Origin: Fibrobacterota bacterium
Lineage (GTDB): Bacteria > Fibrobacterota > Fibrobacteria > UBA11236
Reading direction: 5' to 3'
NCBI GenBank assembly: GCA_023249635.1
Contig: JAHFCH010000010.1
Coordinates: 1 to 32,343 of the forward strand
DNA: 32,343 nt
Part shown: piece after piece, positions 6,622 through 15,206 of the stretch
Position numbering within the stretch: the stretch's first letter is position 1
How the letters are laid out: every line of letters starts with the position of its first letter
Notes under the pieces: generated by a model
Database searches by the model: none
The model's input: only the letters and a program-made list of their open reading frames with translations
Told to the model about the DNA's origin: nothing
Made by a program: the position numbers and the translations under genes

Positions 6622-8922
6622 GTGAAAGGATATACAAGAGGGGTCCATAAGATCGCAGGATGGATTCGCGCATCCGGGCTGGTCGTCCTGACATTGATGG
6701 CGCAGGCGGTTTATAGTCAGATAAAAGTTTCGTGCATCGGCAACAGCATTACCCAAGGTTATCGGCCCAACGGTAATCCATCCTATGTCGATACGCTTGG
6801 CATCCTGCTCGGGTCCGGCTACAGCGTGGAGAACGACGGCGTCAGCGGAACCACCCTGATTAAGGTAGGCGACTACCCTTACTGGGTCCACGGCAAGCTG
6901 CCGCAGGTGTTCGCGTTCAAACCCGACGTCATCACCATCAAACTCGGCACCAACGACGCTAAGCATAACCCGGCGCTGGTTGATAATTGGAAATACGGCA
7001 GCCAGTATGAGCCGGCCTACAACGCCCTGCTCGACACGCTCTACGCGACGCTCGGCTACAAACCGAGGATCTTCCTCATATTTCCGATCGCGGCTTTCGC
7101 GGGCAATGGACTCGGGGTCTCCGATACGACTTATACGAAGGAAATGATCCCCGCCATAAAGCGTGTCGCGGCGAAGCGCGGCCTTCCCACCATCGATGCG
7201 CATACGCCGTTCCTCGGCCACCCTGGATGGGTGACCGACGGCATCCATCCCAATTTCGAAGGTGCCGATACACTGGGAAGCATCATCTACCGCGCTCTGA
7301 CCACGATCGCACTGCTCGCTTTTCCGGCCACGCTCGACTTTACGGTCATCCAGGGCGCGAGCGAACCGGTGGCGGCGAAGATGGTCACCGTATCGAACGT
7401 CGCGGTAACCGGCGCCCTGCAGCCGGTTACCGCGTCCTCGAAAAGTTCCTGGCTGCAGACCAAGGTCAACTCCGCGGTTGCAAATGCCCAGGTCATTACG
7501 AACACGCTCGTCGCAGGCTCCATCCCAACGGAGGCGGGAATCTACCGCGACACCGTCACCCTATCGGCGTCGAATGCCGCGCCTACCAGCCTAACCTATG
7601 TCGTGACCCTGGCGGTGACCGCCGGCGCCTGGGCCCATTCCAAAGTGGTGGCGACAATCAATACGACAGCCTCTGGTGCGAATGTGGCATCCACCCTGGT
7701 TGATTTTCCCTATGTGGTCCGGTTGCATGCGCCCGATTTCGACTTCAGCCAAGCCATGAAATCCGGGGACGACATCGCGTTCACCCGGGGAGACGGCACG
7801 GTCCCGCTGCCTTTCCAGATCGAAGCATGGGACAGCGCTGGTGCGAACGCCGTTGTCTGGGTCAAGGTCGATACGATTTTCCCGAACAGTTCCGACCAGT
7901 CGCTCAAGATGCATTGGGGCAGGAAAGGTTCCCGCAGCGCATCCAAAGGGAGTGACGTCTTTACGCCGGCAAACGGGTTCGCGGGGGTGTGGCACTTGTA
8001 TCGCGGAGGCGAGGATGCGTCCGGAAACGCTTTCAATGGGATGGACATCGCCACCGGAGATGCTCCCGCCTGCGTCGCGAATGGCAGGAGCTTTTCCGGC
8101 ACGGGCAGCTATATCACCATCCCGACTCCATTCCCCGTCATGCCCTCCGCCGTCACCTATTCCGCGTGGATAAAACCGAATTCGCTGAAAGCGGGCAGCC
8201 ATACGATGCTGTATACGGGGAGCAAAGGTGAAGTATGGCTTGAGCATGATGCCGACAGCCTGGTTTTCAGCGTCAAGTTCCCGGTGGCCGGATGGATTTC
8301 GATCCGGACAGGGCCGGTGCTTGAGACCGGAAAATGGTTCCATGTGGCCGGAGTCTGGCGCAAGGGGGTCGATCTCACCCTGTACGTGAACGGAGTAAAG
8401 TCCGGGAGTATTGCCGCGCCGAATGAAGACTTGAATAATCCGCCGGGATACTACGGCCCGACGATCGGGGCTTATAATGGGGGATACGGCTTCCCGTTCG
8501 ATGGCGCCATCGATGAGGCCGAGATTTCCACGGTCGCCCGCTCCGCCGATTGGATCCGCCTCAGCTATTCCAACCAATCGCCGGAGGTTCCGGCCGTCAT
8601 CCAAATTCCCGCTGCCAGGTATGCTGGCGACCCTGCGGCATATGGTCTGTCCGGATTCGCGTCGGGCCGAATCTTCTTTTCGATCTCTTCGCTGCACGGC
8701 ATCCGGGAGGCCATATTCACCGTTTACAGCCTGCAAGGCAACGTCGTCTGGTCGGGCTCCGTGGGTGCCGGCAGTTTAGTACCGGGAAGGCAATCCATTG
8801 CGCTCGGGCAGAAGGGCGGAATCGACAAGTCGGCATCGGGAACGTATCTGATTGAAATGAAGATCGTGGATGAGTCTTCGAACGTGCGCTTTCAAAAGCG
8901 CGCCAGATCCACGCTCATGTGA
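6622..8922 (+). CDS. secreted SGNH hydrolase with DUF2341 and LamG-like domains and C-terminal sorting-like tail
   Basis: I start the gene at GTG 6622, behind a G-rich Shine-Dalgarno stretch; this gives 766 residues with a signal peptide ending near AQAVYSQ. Residues 35-230 form an SGNH/GDSL esterase: CIGNSIT with nucleophile Ser42, NDGVSG, GTND with Asn111, and DGIHP with Asp206 and His209. An Ig-like (BACON-type) segment spans about 238-333. A DUF2341-like domain lies at 337-435 and a concanavalin/LamG-like domain at about 455-650 (FAGVWHLY, TYSAWIKPN, VAGVWRKGVDLTLYVNG, FDGAIDEAEIS). The last 90 residues hold the VYSLQG motif seen in other secreted proteins of this window. Likely role: deacylation of a polysaccharide outside the cell, with LamG aiding binding. 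The domain calls are good; the substrate is a guess. Confidence 0.85.
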   Translation: MKGYTRGVHKIAGWIRASGLVVLTLMAQAVYSQIKVSCIGNSITQGYRPNGNPSYVDTLGILLGSGYSVENDGVSGTTLIKVGDYPYWVHGKLPQVFAFKPDVITIKLGTNDAKHNPALVDNWKYGSQYEPAYNALLDTLYATLGYKPRIFLIFPIAAFAGNGLGVSDTTYTKEMIPAIKRVAAKRGLPTIDAHTPFLGHPGWVTDGIHPNFEGADTLGSIIYRALTTIALLAFPATLDFTVIQGASEPVAAKMVTVSNVAVTGALQPVTASSKSSWLQTKVNSAVANAQVITNTLVAGSIPTEAGIYRDTVTLSASNAAPTSLTYVVTLAVTAGAWAHSKVVATINTTASGANVASTLVDFPYVVRLHAPDFDFSQAMKSGDDIAFTRGDGTVPLPFQIEAWDSAGANAVVWVKVDTIFPNSSDQSLKMHWGRKGSRSASKGSDVFTPANGFAGVWHLYRGGEDASGNAFNGMDIATGDAPACVANGRSFSGTGSYITIPTPFPVMPSAVTYSAWIKPNSLKAGSHTMLYTGSKGEVWLEHDADSLVFSVKFPVAGWISIRTGPVLETGKWFHVAGVWRKGVDLTLYVNGVKSGSIAAPNEDLNNPPGYYGPTIGAYNGGYGFPFDGAIDEAEISTVARSADWIRLSYSNQSPEVPAVIQIPAARYAGDPAAYGLSGFASGRIFFSISSLHGIREAIFTVYSLQGNVVWSGSVGAGSLVPGRQSIALGQKGGIDKSASGTYLIEMKIVDESSNVRFQKRARSTLM

Positions 8923-8944
8923 AAAAAGTCGGGTTGTGAAATGT

Positions 8945-10105
8945 TTAAGCGGGAAATTTTCCGGCGGAGGCAAGTTCCGTGAGCGGAATCGCTTCCACGG
9001 ATTTGTGGAGCGGAAAGCGTTTTGAACCTGCATGGACAACCCATACTTTGGGCAGTTCCAGATCGGTCAGTGCGGTCAGCATCGAAGGCGTAAGTCCAGG
9101 GGAGTCGGATAGCTTGAATTCGACCCCGATCCGTTTACCGCCTTTGAACATCAACAAATCCAGCTCTGCGCCATTGTGCGTCCGCCAGAAATAATGTTGA
9201 TCCGGATTGATGATCCGTAGGGTTTCTTCCAAAGCGAAGCCTTCCCAGGAGGCTCCCACCTTGGGATTCCCTTCCAATTCCGCGCGGGTCCTGACTCCGA
9301 GCAATTGATGGAGCAAACCGGAATCCCGTAAATAAATCCGCGGGTGCTTGACCACACGCTTGGCGAGGTTGCCATGGTAGGGTTGGATTTGCCGGACCAT
9401 GAAAAGACCGTCAAGGTAATCCAAGTACCTGCGGGTGGTGGCTTCATTGACTCCGAGCGAGCGCGAAGGTTCCGCGGCATTCCAAATCTGGCCGTGCCAA
9501 TGCGCCAGCATGGTCCAAAACCGCATCATGGCGACGGCGGATATGCCGATTCCCAACCGGGGAATATCCCTTTCCAGTACCGTATTGATGAAATCCCGAC
9601 GCCACGCAAGTGAATCGGTTTCCGTTTTCGCAAGATAGGAGCGGGGGAAACCACCCCGGATCCACAGCCGACGGAAATTTTCCGGGCCGGTCTCAACCAT
9701 ACCGAATCCCGAGACCTGAATCGACTCCATGCGCCCAGCCAGGGATTCCGAAGCGCCTTTCATCAGTTCCGGCGAGGCGCTCCCCAGAATGAGAAACCGG
9801 GTCTTTACCGGAGTGCGGTCGGCAAGTACGCGTAAGATGGGGAACAGGTCCGGTTGTCGTTGGATTTCATCGATAACCAGGATACCTTTCAAATCGGCCA
9901 ACGCGAGCATCGGCTCCTGCAGCCGACGAAGGGAGGCGGGATCTTCCAAATCGAAATAGTTGCCGGAATCCGGAGAGAGGAATTCCCGGGCAAGCGTGGT
10001 TTTACCGCTTTGCCGGGGACCCAGCATAGCCACGATCCGGCTGCGCTTCAGGCCTGTGCGAATCTTCGTGAGAAGATCGCTTCGAAGTAAGGTTGCTTTC
10101 ACCAT
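8945..10105 (-). CDS. AAA_14 / DUF4143 family ATPase
   Basis: The 386-residue protein has a Walker A motif GPRQSGKTT at 29-37, a Walker B motif ILVIDE at 75-80, and the sensor-like block FLILGSASPELM. The second half holds the DUF4143 region (RDSGLLHQLLGV, GASWEGFALEE), then an endonuclease-like fold signature with HNGAELDLLM and GVEFKLSD. This is the widespread 'ATP-binding protein, DUF4143' family, whose cellular role is unsettled. It is often found in defence or mobile neighbourhoods and resembles archaeal-type ATPases. No partner gene is evident: it converges on the SGNH gene with a 22-base gap and diverges from the lipoprotein gene. CAGG lies six bases before the ATG at 10105, and a convincing promoter sits upstream. 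Confidence 0.92.
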   Translation of the reverse strand: MVKATLLRSDLLTKIRTGLKRSRIVAMLGPRQSGKTTLAREFLSPDSGNYFDLEDPASLRRLQEPMLALADLKGILVIDEIQRQPDLFPILRVLADRTPVKTRFLILGSASPELMKGASESLAGRMESIQVSGFGMVETGPENFRRLWIRGGFPRSYLAKTETDSLAWRRDFINTVLERDIPRLGIGISAVAMMRFWTMLAHWHGQIWNAAEPSRSLGVNEATTRRYLDYLDGLFMVRQIQPYHGNLAKRVVKHPRIYLRDSGLLHQLLGVRTRAELEGNPKVGASWEGFALEETLRIINPDQHYFWRTHNGAELDLLMFKGGKRIGVEFKLSDSPGLTPSMLTALTDLELPKVWVVHAGSKRFPLHKSVEAIPLTELASAGKFPA

Positions 10106-10120
10106 GAAATACCTGCATTA

Positions 10121-10150
10121 AGTATAGGAATATCCTGGTGTGGAAATCAA
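10121..10150 (-). promoter_or_regulatory. candidate promoter for the DUF4143 ATPase
   Basis: On the minus strand TTGATT (10145-10150) is followed after 18 bases by TATACT (10121-10126), which ends 15 bases before the ATG at 10105. Both boxes resemble the sigma70 consensus. Confidence 0.5.
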
Positions 10151-10249
10151 GGAAACATGTTTTTTGGGGTGAAAATGACAAAAATAGCTACCTCGCCTTC
10201 TCTTGGGACCTCATCCATGCTAAGATTGCCTATCCCTAGGAGAACCTAC

Positions 10250-11278
10250 ATGCACCGCAGAGGATTTTTGGTCGTACCTGCCCTGGCCGCATTGTTGCTG
10301 CTGCAATGCTCGCCGCTACCCAACCAAATCGCCATCCTTCCCCAGCACGTGGCCGAGGATTACGAGACCCAGATTCCGCTGATGCTCGACACCGCGCGCA
10401 TGAGCCACACCGTGCCCGCTCCCATCGACTTCAACGAAGATCTTCTGGTGTTGCCCGTGGTCTACGAATTCGCTTCCGCCAGCTCAGGCCCCAACCGCAT
10501 CCTCGCGGAATGGTGGCAACCTGGTCCGCAGGTGGGGGCCGTGCGCACCATTTGCAACGACGCCTATGAAATGATCCTCAAGCGATTGCAGGACGAAGGC
10601 TTCGCGGGACGCAACACCGCGGACATGAAGAACGCGCGCGGCAAGGTCGAGGACCTGGCCGTGAAACACGTGCCTGAGCCGGGTAAAGATGCCACGGGCA
10701 ACAAGATTCCCGCCTACACGTATTCCTCATGGAACCTGGGCGAATGGCCCGTCCGCGACATCATGAAATACAAGCAGGCCATGCCCAACGTGGGCGGCGT
10801 GCTGCAACTGGTCTCGCACGGAACCTGGATCTACCAGGGACACGTGGCGATGAACAACGAAGGCGTCGCCGTCTTCAACGTCGAGCATTGGCATACGGTC
10901 ACCTTTTGCCGCCGCGACGCGTGCACGGAAACGCGCATCCCCAAGACCGGCGGGTTGCATACCATGATGACCATGCCCGCCTACGAAGCCATCGACAAGC
11001 AGCGCCGCGCCCTGAACGACCAGAGCTCCTGGCGTTTGGTCGCCAAGATCAATAGTGAAATCGCCATGCTGGCGTTCAATGAAATGGTCAAGCCCTTGGC
11101 GGTGGGAATCCCGGGAGCGATCTACCAGGTCGGGGACAAGGTGCTGGTTGCCTGGGGCGGCGCGTGGTACCGTTCCGATATCCTGGTGGCGGACCAGGAT
11201 CGTTACAAAGTGGTTTTCGAGGGGCAGACCGTCGATAAGGCCCTGTGGACCTCGGCGCGATTGATGAAGAAGCCGTAA
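10250..11278 (+). CDS. lipoprotein of unknown function with Tudor-like C-terminal domain
   Basis: The ATG at 10250 has AGGAG eight bases upstream and yields 342 residues. The N-terminus MHRRGFLVVPALAALLLLQC is a lipoprotein signal with lipobox LLQC, so the product should be anchored in the envelope. I do not recognise the central 230 residues (GPNRILAEWWQPGPQVGAVR, SWNLGEWPVRDIMKYK). Residues from about 285 to the end (QVGDKVLVAWGGAWYRSDIL, DRYKVVFEG) resemble the small Tudor/Agenet-like barrel seen in some bacterial secreted proteins, where 'WxGxWYxAxVL...Y.V.Y.G' is typical. It stands alone between divergent and convergent neighbours. The call as a lipoprotein is sure, the barrel likely, the function unknown. 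Confidence 0.8.
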   Translation: MHRRGFLVVPALAALLLLQCSPLPNQIAILPQHVAEDYETQIPLMLDTARMSHTVPAPIDFNEDLLVLPVVYEFASASSGPNRILAEWWQPGPQVGAVRTICNDAYEMILKRLQDEGFAGRNTADMKNARGKVEDLAVKHVPEPGKDATGNKIPAYTYSSWNLGEWPVRDIMKYKQAMPNVGGVLQLVSHGTWIYQGHVAMNNEGVAVFNVEHWHTVTFCRRDACTETRIPKTGGLHTMMTMPAYEAIDKQRRALNDQSSWRLVAKINSEIAMLAFNEMVKPLAVGIPGAIYQVGDKVLVAWGGAWYRSDILVADQDRYKVVFEGQTVDKALWTSARLMKKP

Positions 11279-11314
11279 CGCGGAAGCCACGCCCGAGGCC
11301 TCGTGCGCGCCGAA

Positions 11315-11536
11315 TCAGACTCCGGCGATCTTATCCACTTCCAGCTTGTACTTGGCCGTCAACGCGATCACCGAACGCGGCACGTCCGGGCACACGGACA
11401 TTTCCTTACCCATGTTCTCGAAGAGCGTGTCCATTTTGGCGCGCTTCATGCCGCTGGAAAAGACGTTCTTGCCGTCGGCGTACTCGGTGATCTCGGTGCG
11501 GATACCGGCCTTAGTGTTGGGTAGGGGAGGGGGCAT
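11315..11536 (-). CDS. small hypothetical protein (73 aa)
   Basis: The ATG at 11536 is preceded by AAGGA at a good distance, which makes this start better than upstream options. The product is hydrophilic with no signal peptide (NTKAGIRTEITEYADGKNVF, MSVCPDVPRSVIALTAKYK). It does not match a family I recognise. Codon use resembles the neighbours. It lies between the convergent lipoprotein gene and the double-SGNH gene upstream on the same strand. Confidence 0.55.
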   Translation of the reverse strand: MPPPLPNTKAGIRTEITEYADGKNVFSSGMKRAKMDTLFENMGKEMSVCPDVPRSVIALTAKYKLEVDKIAGV

Positions 11537-11632
11537 GGAAATCCTTCGTGTTGTTCGCCCCAAAGGTAGCAAGGCCGCGGCCCGCCCATGGCCGCAATGC
11601 GGCAGAAATGCCCTAGCGGGCCACAACCGGCT

Positions 11633-13990
11633 TCAATGAGCTTCGGGAAGCACTTCGGGAAGCCGTTTTCCCGCTGGGGAATACGACCTGGGCGTACCGG
11701 ATTCGACCCGGATGAAGGCCGGAACCGGGAAGGAACCGGATTGACGGACCGCGGGGGCCCGTGTCTCGGCCCTCTCAACCCTATGGCCCGGGAGGGCCAG
11801 GGTTGGGAACATCTTGGTAAACACCGGCAACGCAGCATTGTAGATGGACACATGCCCACCCGCGGTGGGATGCTGCCCATCCGCCGTGGCAAAGGTAATC
11901 GTCCCCAAGTCCACCGGGTACGCGCTCGTGTCCTTGGAATCGGACTTATAGGTGGTGAACGCCGCGGTTACCTCGGCCCGGGCCCTTCCCGATACCGGAA
12001 TCATCACCATGATCTTGGTCGCCGCCACTACGCGACTCCGCAACTTGACCAGGGAATTGATGACATCGGCCGCCGCCGGCACGCCGTTCTCGCCCAGAGT
12101 AATGAGAACCACGTCGGGCGTGGGCACCAGCTTGCTCCCGGTCAAGCGCGGAACCGTGCTGGTGATGCTGTCGATCAAGGTCGTCAGCTTGGCCATGCCG
12201 CCATTGCCGCCCCAATTGTAACCGCCGTAGGCCAAACGCGACTCGCGATAGCCGAAATGGGTGGCCAACAAATACCCGTAACTCGCGCGCCCATCATCCG
12301 AAGCCGCCCACACGTCATCGGGCGGGCGTCCCGCCCCGGAGGCATACAAGGCGGCATCCCCGGACTCGATGGAGTTACCGATGGTCATCCACACCTTGGC
12401 CGGGAAATCCTGCGCGACCGTCTTCGCGCCCGCATCCACGCTGAATCCGGTAATCTTCACGGAGTTTTCCGGCGCATCCCCCAGCCAGCGGTTCTCGAAG
12501 GGCGAGAAGCCCCGGCAATACAAATCGACCACGGGATCCACGGTGCCGGAATCGAGCAGCACGGTGGTTTCACCTTGCGCCAGTTGATGCGAGCGCAGCG
12601 TGCCCTTATTGATGCTCCAGGCCAGGATAGGATAGCGAGCTGCCGTGGCGGTCTTGAAGATTTTCGTATCCACGTTCAGCTTCAGCACGCGCGTGCCCGT
12701 GAAGCCCACCTTAAGCGAAGCTGCGCCGATAGAGGATGCGATGAAATCCGGCTTGCGTACCCAATTGAGCGGGGACAATCCTGAAAGCAGATTCGCATCC
12801 GTTACCGGAATCAAAGTGGGATCCGGTTTGGGTTTGATGAGCAAGCCCGACATCTGCTGCGCGTACCAGCGGTGCAGGAAATCGTTGGGATGGTTGATGT
12901 TGTTGCCGGTCATGTCCCGGTAGGCCTTATGCTTGAGCAGTTCCTGATGCACGCCGGTCATGTCCACCACATCCACACCGGCCCCGATCAAAGTCTGGAG
13001 CTTCGCTTTATATAGTGCCTGGGAACCCGAGAAGCCGGATTCGGGATTGGCAAGCATAGGCGCGAACAATATGAACTCCGCCGCCGAATTCGAGGCGCGT
13101 ACGTCGGCGATGATGGCTTTGATTTGCACCAAGAAGGTATCCGCCGGAATATTACTACTGCCATCGTTCATACCGAACGAAATGACCACCAGATCCGGAT
13201 TTTCCGCGGTGACCAAGGTATGCGCGTTTGCCGCGCCCCAGGACGCGAGCTTGCCCGCGATCGCCACGTTCTTGACGGTAATGACGGAAGCGAAATTGGC
13301 GCGCAGATTCTCGGCCGCCAATTCCCCATACACGGGCATGAGCGGCGCCGCTCCGGTGAACTTGCTGGAATTGTATCCCGCCGTGATGCTGTTCCCCAGC
13401 AGTACCAACTTGATAGGCTGCCCTTTAGCCAACTTGTCCAGGGTACGCGGCAAAGTCGTCTCCGCATACTTGGGAACGGGCCCCTTCCAGAGATTGCGCG
13501 CATGGGTATAAGTGACCGCCAATTGCCGATCGTGGAAATAATGGCCTTCCTGGAACAACACGTACCCGCCTCCGACTTTGGGCATGTCCCAACCCGGAGT
13601 GGAAGTGGCGGGATACAGCGCTGTCGTGGTGAGGAACGCCGCCTTGGAACCGGTCATCAGTTTGAGCTTGCCGTTGGCATAGCTCCAATCCACCCCTGGC
13701 TGGAACACGGTATCCAGGTTCGCGCTCTTGACGGACAGGATAGTGGCGGGAGGAAAGAGCAGGGCGGCCTCTGCGGCCTTGCCGGAATCGGAAACCATCA
13801 GCACCGATTCGTTGTACATGGTATCGGTGTCCCAATACGGCGTGACATACTCCCGCAGGGAATAACCCGCCGCCGCCGCCCAACCCGGAAGGCCGCATAG
13901 GGCCAAGGCCGCAAGGCGAAAGGCCGGAAAAACCGGGAAAGCCGTAATGCACGTGAAGGCTGGGAACGATGGTTTGGGAAGGCGATACAT
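11633..13990 (-). CDS. secreted protein with two SGNH hydrolase domains
   Basis: The 785-residue protein has an N-terminal hydrophobic signal (about 20-42). Residues 43-190 form a beta-rich domain often placed before SGNH esterases. SGNH domain 1 spans about 193-385: LLGNSITAG with Ser201, AIAGKLASWG, GMND with Asn275, and NNINHP. In the last, the usual Asp of the DxxH catalytic pair reads Asn364 while His367 is kept. A beta-rich linker follows. SGNH domain 2 spans about 530-730, with TIGNSIESG (Ser540), GENG (Asn635) and DGQHP (Asp704, His707). Likely roles are esterases acting on acylated polysaccharides; domain 1 may be impaired or use a relay without Asp. The C-terminus (SYSPAGKRLPEV) weakly recalls the sorting-like tails of the other secreted proteins. 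Confidence 0.82.
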   Translation of the reverse strand: MYRLPKPSFPAFTCITAFPVFPAFRLAALALCGLPGWAAAAGYSLREYVTPYWDTDTMYNESVLMVSDSGKAAEAALLFPPATILSVKSANLDTVFQPGVDWSYANGKLKLMTGSKAAFLTTTALYPATSTPGWDMPKVGGGYVLFQEGHYFHDRQLAVTYTHARNLWKGPVPKYAETTLPRTLDKLAKGQPIKLVLLGNSITAGYNSSKFTGAAPLMPVYGELAAENLRANFASVITVKNVAIAGKLASWGAANAHTLVTAENPDLVVISFGMNDGSSNIPADTFLVQIKAIIADVRASNSAAEFILFAPMLANPESGFSGSQALYKAKLQTLIGAGVDVVDMTGVHQELLKHKAYRDMTGNNINHPNDFLHRWYAQQMSGLLIKPKPDPTLIPVTDANLLSGLSPLNWVRKPDFIASSIGAASLKVGFTGTRVLKLNVDTKIFKTATAARYPILAWSINKGTLRSHQLAQGETTVLLDSGTVDPVVDLYCRGFSPFENRWLGDAPENSVKITGFSVDAGAKTVAQDFPAKVWMTIGNSIESGDAALYASGAGRPPDDVWAASDDGRASYGYLLATHFGYRESRLAYGGYNWGGNGGMAKLTTLIDSITSTVPRLTGSKLVPTPDVVLITLGENGVPAAADVINSLVKLRSRVVAATKIMVMIPVSGRARAEVTAAFTTYKSDSKDTSAYPVDLGTITFATADGQHPTAGGHVSIYNAALPVFTKMFPTLALPGHRVERAETRAPAVRQSGSFPVPAFIRVESGTPRSYSPAGKRLPEVLPEAH

Positions 13991-14138
13991 GGATGCTTAG
14001 GTCCAATGTATCTAGGCGCCGGCCCCCGTACGCCCCAGTCCCGGGATTTTTCGTTGAGAGTAGGCTGTCAACGTCAAAGGGCTCCAGATGGAGGCAGGGC
14101 TGCGCGCCGCCCGGGCCCAAAAAACGACCGCGACGGGC

Positions 14139-15131
14139 CTAACGGACAACCAGTACGATTTTCCCCAGATGCCCGCCGGCCTCCATCAAGGCATGCGCCT
14201 CGGCCGCTTTGGCCAAAGGAAACGTGGCGGTTACCTGGGGCCGGATGCGTCCCGATTCGAGCAAGGGCCACACGTTGCGTTCCACCGCCGCCGCGATGCG
14301 CCCCTTTTCTTCCACGCTCCGCGGCCGTAGCGTGGAGCCCGTCAGTTTCAAGCGCTTCTGCATCATCTTATGCAAATCCAACTCGCCCTTGGCCCCGCCC
14401 AAGATGGCGATCTGGATAAGGCGGCCGCGGGGAGCCAAGCATTCGATATTACGGGCCAGGTAGGCGCCCCCGACCATATCCAGAATCACGTCGACCCCGC
14501 GATGGCCGGTGGCTTCCAAAGCCAGCGGGACGAAATCCTCGATGCGATAGTTGAAAACATGATCGGCCCCGGTCGCACGGCAGAATTCCAAACCTTCTTC
14601 GCGACCCACCGTGGTGAGGACCTTGGCGTCCATGGCATGGGCCATCTGGATGGCCGTAACCCCGATGCCCCCGGACCCACCGTGGATGAGAACGGTCTCA
14701 CCCGCCTTGAGCGCCCCGTCTTCGAAGAGATTGGTCCACACCGTGAATACGGTTTCGGGCAGCGATGCGGCTTGGACGAAGTCGCAGCCCTTGGGTATGG
14801 GCAGACATTGGACTTCGGGAGCGGTGGCGAACTCGGCATAGCCTCCGCCGGAGAGGAGCGCGCAGACTTTGTCGCCGACCTTCCAGCGGGCAACGCCATG
14901 GCCGCATTCCACGACGATGCCGGCGACTTCTAGACCGAGGATGGGGGAGGCTCCGGGGGGCGGAGGGTATTTGCCCTGGCGTTGCAAACAGTCGGGTCGG
15001 TTGATCCCGGCCGCGTGCACTTCAATGAGGACTTCGCCGGGCCCTGGAAGCGGGCGCGGGGACTCCGCCGGAAGCAAGACTTCAGGGCCGCCGGGGGCGG
15101 AGAGGGAAATGTGTTCCATGGTGGAGGCCAT
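14139..15131 (-). CDS. NAD(P)H:quinone oxidoreductase-like medium-chain dehydrogenase (PIG3/QOR type)
   Basis: The 330 residues match the zinc-independent quinone oxidoreductase branch of the medium-chain dehydrogenase family. The GroES-like N-terminal half has GEVLIEVHAAGINRPDCLQR and ILGLEVAGIVVECG. The Rossmann nucleotide-binding part has VLIHGGSGGIG (Gly-rich loop 151-157), GADHVFNY and GVDVILDMVGG. The C-terminal block MMQKRLKLTGSTLRPRSVEEK is characteristic of the PIG3 group. These enzymes reduce quinones or other activated carbonyls with NADPH in the cytoplasm. The gene diverges from the M32 peptidase gene across a 75-base region. ATG 15131 is used; a second in-frame ATG at 15119 is possible. 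Confidence 0.93.
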   Translation of the reverse strand: MASTMEHISLSAPGGPEVLLPAESPRPLPGPGEVLIEVHAAGINRPDCLQRQGKYPPPPGASPILGLEVAGIVVECGHGVARWKVGDKVCALLSGGGYAEFATAPEVQCLPIPKGCDFVQAASLPETVFTVWTNLFEDGALKAGETVLIHGGSGGIGVTAIQMAHAMDAKVLTTVGREEGLEFCRATGADHVFNYRIEDFVPLALEATGHRGVDVILDMVGGAYLARNIECLAPRGRLIQIAILGGAKGELDLHKMMQKRLKLTGSTLRPRSVEEKGRIAAAVERNVWPLLESGRIRPQVTATFPLAKAAEAHALMEAGGHLGKIVLVVR

Positions 15132-15173
15132 AGGGACAATGTAACCTTACGATCAGGATGCGGTCGTCCGCCC

Positions 15174-15196
15174 GCAAGGTTCTAAGCAAGGTTCTA
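15174..15196. repeat. 11-base direct repeat in the divergent promoter region
   Basis: GCAAGGTTCTA occurs at 15174-15184 and again at 15186-15196, a 12-base period. The second copy runs into TATATATAG, ten bases before the ATG of the peptidase gene. It may be a regulator site or part of the promoter. Confidence 0.6.
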
Positions 15197-15206
15197 TATA
15201 TAGGGC

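Noticed and set aside
6335-6694. Minus-strand reading frame of 119 codons across the tRNA gene
   Set aside because: It is antisense to tRNA-Arg; the HPDSNGDHQF-like string is a well-known false protein from tRNA complement. It also overlaps the start region of the SGNH gene.
7591-8736. Minus-strand reading frame of 381 codons
   Set aside because: It is antisense to the SGNH/LamG gene, with shadow-frame composition.
11588-12784. Plus-strand reading frame of 398 codons
   Set aside because: It is antisense to the double-SGNH gene and lacks any family motif.
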